From Algibacter miyuki (lineage in GTDB: Bacteria > Bacteroidota > Bacteroidia > Flavobacteriales > Flavobacteriaceae), in assembly GCF_030409805.1 (NCBI RefSeq), contig NZ_JAUFQP010000013.1, forward strand, positions 1,060,501 to 1,124,500: a DNA stretch of 64,000 nucleotides, read 5' to 3'. Numbering within the stretch: position 1 is the stretch's first letter; every line of letters begins with the position of its first letter. Below are positions 61,137-64,000 of the stretch, one piece after another. The notes under the pieces were generated by a model. It ran no database searches. It was not told the origin of the DNA and worked only from the letters and a program-made list of their open reading frames with translations. The translations under genes and the position numbers were made by a program.

Positions 61137-64000
61137 ATGTACACTAAAAATAATTTTTTTACACTAAAGAACATAGCTTTTTTAGTTTTATCTATTGTAT
61201 TATACCAAACAGGATATGCAAATAGCACGTCTGCTAGAAGTTTAAATGTCGTAAAAACGAAGATTCAAAGCCCTATAAAGGGTGTTGTTTTAGACGAATC
61301 TGGCGTGCCATTACCTGGAGCTACCATTATTTTAAAAGGAACTTCAACAGGAGCTTCTACCGATTTTGATGGTGTTTTTTCTATTAGTGCCGTTATAGGG
61401 CAAACACTTCAGGTGTCTTTTGTAGGCTATGAAACTTTGGATGTTGAAGTAACATCCGAAAATTTAAAAATTAATTTAAAGCCGTTAAATGCGATGTTAG
61501 ACGAAGTTCTAATTGTAGGCTACGGACAACAAACAAAAAAGGATTTAACAGGAGCGGTAACTCAGTTGTCTAGTGACGATTTCAAAAAAGGGGTTAACGT
61601 TTCTCCAGATAATTTAATCCAAGGTAAAGTTGCAGGTGTACGCGTTGTACAATCTAGTGGCGAGCCGGGTGCAGGTGTTAATGTTTCCATTCGTGGTGTA
61701 GGGTCTATTCGTAGTGGTAGTTCGCCATTATTTGTGGTGGATGGTATACCGTTAAGTAACGAGAACGTTAGTGCTGCTAGCCCGAATGTAGGTTTGGGTA
61801 GTTCTAGTGCTAAAAACCCGTTAAACTTTTTAAACACTAGCGATATTGCTTCTATTACCGTTTTAAAAGATGCATCGGCGGCCGCTATTTACGGGGCTAG
61901 GGGTTCTAATGGTGTTGTAATTATCACCACTAAAAAAGGAAAAACTGGAGAGGCGTCTATTACGGTAGATTCTTATTTAAGTGTAGCTTCTGTTATTAAA
62001 AAGACCAACGTGTTATCGGCTGATGAATACAGAAACGCCATTACCGATGTAGCTTACGATCATGGTGGATCTACCGATTGGCAAGAGGAGTTATTGCGCA
62101 GCGCAGTAACAAAAAACAACAACTTTTCGTTTGCTAAAAAGACGGACAGCGGAAACTATTATACCTCTTTATCTTTTATGGATCAGGAAGGTATTGTTGA
62201 AACGAGTGGTTTTAAAAGAACAACAGCACGTTTAAATGCTGAAGAGTCGTTTTTAGACAACAAACGTTTAAAGGTTAAAGTGAATTTAACGGCCAGTCAA
62301 ATTAATGAAACAGGTGTTCCAAATGGAGCAGATGCTGGATCGGATGGACAATTAATTATTCATGCGTTAATGGCAAACCCAACACAACCTGTTTTTACTG
62401 AAGATGGCGATTTTACCAACTTCAACCTAAACCAAAATTATAACCCCATGTATTTGTTGGATATTTATGATGACCATACGCAAACGCTACGTGTTTTAGG
62501 AAATCTAGAAACCTCCTTCAGAATTATAGATGGTTTAGAATACAAGTTTAATTATGGTATAGATCGTTCGGTTTCCGAAAGAAATTCTACTATTTATCCA
62601 AATGCTACCGATAGAACGCCAGATGGTGCTTATGTTCAGAATAATTTAGAGTCTGAAAGTGTTTTAATGGAGCATTATTTAACCTACCGATTTGGTTTAA
62701 ATAAAAGTAAGTTTGAAGTTTTAGGAGGGTTCTCTTATCAAGAATTCGATTTCTCTGGAACTACATTTTCTTTAATAGGTATAGATGAAAAAGGTACGGG
62801 AGTAGCTCCTGAATACGATCCTGGTTATTCTGGTGAGCAATCTGGCGTTAGTGGATATGCGCAAAGAAATGAGTTGCAATCTTACTTTGGAAGATTAAAC
62901 TATAATTTTGATGATAAATATTTACTTACTGCTTCTTTAAGAGCGGATGGTTCTACACGTTTTGGCGAAAATAATAAATATGGTTATTTCCCATCGTTTG
63001 CTTTAGGTTGGAATTTAGATAACGAAAACTTTATTAGTGAAGTAGATGATATCGATCAATTAAAATTTAGAATGAGTTGGGGGCAAACGGGTAACCAAGA
63101 AGTTCAGAATAAAATTACTCAAGCCAGCTATTCGCAATCGGCTTCAGGTGGTTATTATTTGTATGACGATTATAATTTAATAAACGGAATTGTTGTAAAC
63201 CGTACGGCAAACCCAGATTTAAAATGGGAAGTTGTAGAACAATTAAACGTTGGTTTAGATTTCAGTTTATGGAACAACAAGCTTTACGGATCTTTAGATT
63301 ATTATAATAAAACGACAACCGATGCTATTTTAAATATTTCTTCGGAACCATTAAGTCCTACTACAACGGTTTGGAAAAACATCGATGGAAAAATTGTAAA
63401 CAAAGGTTTTGAGTTTGCCTTAGGTAGTAAACTTATTAATGCTGAAGATTTTTCATGGAGCGTAGATGTTAACGGAGCAACTTTAAATAATGAAATACAA
63501 AATCTACCAGTATCAGAATTATACTCAGGGAGTGTTGCAGGTCCTGGATTATCTGGGGTTTTTGCCAATATCTATAAAAGTGGATACGAGGCTGGTTCTT
63601 TCTTTATGCTGAAACATTTAGGTTTTGATGCTGATGGAAACGATATTTTTGAAGATTTTAATAATGATAGCGTTATTAATACTGAAGATCGTCAAATATT
63701 TGAAGGCGCACTTCCAAATTTCACCTTTGGTTTAAATACAAACTTAAGCTACAAACGTTGGGATTTAAGTCTTGCTTTTATTGGGCAAACAGGAGGTTTA
63801 TTGGTTAATAACACCAACTTGGCATTAAACATTAACAATATTGTTTCAGATAGAAATGTATTGTCTGAATTTTATGATGATGGTGCAAGTTTTACAAACC
63901 AACCACAATTATCTACACTATACTTAGAAAAATCAGATTTCATTCGTTTAAACAATGCGAGACTTGGTTATTCTATAGACACCGATGCGCTTAACATAAC
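61137..64000 (+). CDS. SusC/RagA family TonB-linked outer membrane receptor (partial, continues past the right edge)
   Basis: At least 954 residues, no stop in the window. The signal peptide (about residues 1-28) is followed by a carboxypeptidase-regulatory-like domain beginning GVVLDESGVPLPGATIILKG (about 50-125), a plug domain (EVLIVGYGQQTKKDLTGAV, GVGSIRSGSSPLFVVDGIPL, SITVLKDASAAAIYGARGSNG) and beta-barrel strands. Such receptors import glycan fragments with a SusD partner, which should follow outside. Near a hexuronate operon, it may take up a uronate-containing oligosaccharide. Confidence 0.95.
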   Translation, partial: MYTKNNFFTLKNIAFLVLSIVLYQTGYANSTSARSLNVVKTKIQSPIKGVVLDESGVPLPGATIILKGTSTGASTDFDGVFSISAVIGQTLQVSFVGYETLDVEVTSENLKINLKPLNAMLDEVLIVGYGQQTKKDLTGAVTQLSSDDFKKGVNVSPDNLIQGKVAGVRVVQSSGEPGAGVNVSIRGVGSIRSGSSPLFVVDGIPLSNENVSAASPNVGLGSSSAKNPLNFLNTSDIASITVLKDASAAAIYGARGSNGVVIITTKKGKTGEASITVDSYLSVASVIKKTNVLSADEYRNAITDVAYDHGGSTDWQEELLRSAVTKNNNFSFAKKTDSGNYYTSLSFMDQEGIVETSGFKRTTARLNAEESFLDNKRLKVKVNLTASQINETGVPNGADAGSDGQLIIHALMANPTQPVFTEDGDFTNFNLNQNYNPMYLLDIYDDHTQTLRVLGNLETSFRIIDGLEYKFNYGIDRSVSERNSTIYPNATDRTPDGAYVQNNLESESVLMEHYLTYRFGLNKSKFEVLGGFSYQEFDFSGTTFSLIGIDEKGTGVAPEYDPGYSGEQSGVSGYAQRNELQSYFGRLNYNFDDKYLLTASLRADGSTRFGENNKYGYFPSFALGWNLDNENFISEVDDIDQLKFRMSWGQTGNQEVQNKITQASYSQSASGGYYLYDDYNLINGIVVNRTANPDLKWEVVEQLNVGLDFSLWNNKLYGSLDYYNKTTTDAILNISSEPLSPTTTVWKNIDGKIVNKGFEFALGSKLINAEDFSWSVDVNGATLNNEIQNLPVSELYSGSVAGPGLSGVFANIYKSGYEAGSFFMLKHLGFDADGNDIFEDFNNDSVINTEDRQIFEGALPNFTFGLNTNLSYKRWDLSLAFIGQTGGLLVNNTNLALNINNIVSDRNVLSEFYDDGASFTNQPQLSTLYLEKSDFIRLNNARLGYSIDTDALNI

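Overview
The window looks like a chromosomal segment from a marine-type member of the family Flavobacteriaceae (phylum Bacteroidota). It is AT-rich, and nearly twenty genes have the Bacteroidota promoter box TAnnTTTG a short distance upstream. The gene content fits: menaquinone genes, a T9SS type-B sorted protein, a SusC/RagA TonB receptor, a CcsBA cytochrome c maturation fusion, and a UbiA-type prenyltransferase next to Maf and KdsC. No rRNA, tRNA, CRISPR array, prophage or insertion sequence was recognised.

Layout. 0-7 kb: a secreted C1 peptidase, then the menaquinone cluster menB-menA-UPF0173-menC-CPBP protease-menE. 7-15 kb: sppA, a decayed secreted-protein gene, a DUF3124 lipoprotein, a PAS histidine kinase, a cation/proton antiporter, and a CLC antiporter of the fluoride-exporting type behind a structured leader. 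15-20 kb: an acyl-CoA carboxylase subunit, then a DoxX-like/flavin reductase/MarR/pirin operon with a tandem operator, then an MFS exporter. 20-27 kb: a small membrane protein, ettA, dnaK with an elaborate promoter, an rRNA methyltransferase ending at a 17-copy heptamer repeat, and a nitronate monooxygenase. 27-34 kb: a T9SS FG-GAP protein cut by one in-frame stop, uvrA, and an ECF sigma factor with a 48-residue companion. 34-40 kb: an operon of PIG-L deacetylase, a 36-residue membrane peptide, a sodium:solute symporter and a Gfo/Idh/MocA oxidoreductase. 40-48 kb: CorA and MscS, then a Maf/UbiA/KdsC/DUF2520 cluster, a truncated haemoglobin and CcsBA. 48.5-49.8 kb: a small accessory islet of frameshifted genes. 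49.8-52 kb: DUF3307 with SatD, then MscL with a small basic protein. 52-59.6 kb: a hexuronate operon (LacI regulator; SDR fructuronate reductase, UxuA, UxaC, DctPQM TRAP transporter). 59.7-64 kb: a secreted PI-PLC-like phosphodiesterase and the start of a SusC receptor running off the right edge.

How genes work together. The hexuronate operon should import glucuronate through the TRAP transporter, isomerise it (UxaC), reduce fructuronate to mannonate (SDR) and dehydrate it to 2-keto-3-deoxygluconate (UxuA). Two perfect GTGTGCGCACAC palindromes flank its promoter and are the obvious LacI-family operators. The kinase and aldolase needed next are not in the window.

Most notable signals: (1) three intergenic repeat elements whose end helices differ in sequence but keep pairing; (2) a CLC-F-type gene whose transcript should begin at a structured leader resembling, but not fully matching, the fluoride aptamer; (3) two divergent genes (truncated haemoglobin, DUF2520) whose promoter boxes sit 5-6 bases from the ATG, implying leaderless mRNAs; (4) several genes too small for routine calling, with conserved-looking context. 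No completely new multi-gene system could be demonstrated from sequence alone.
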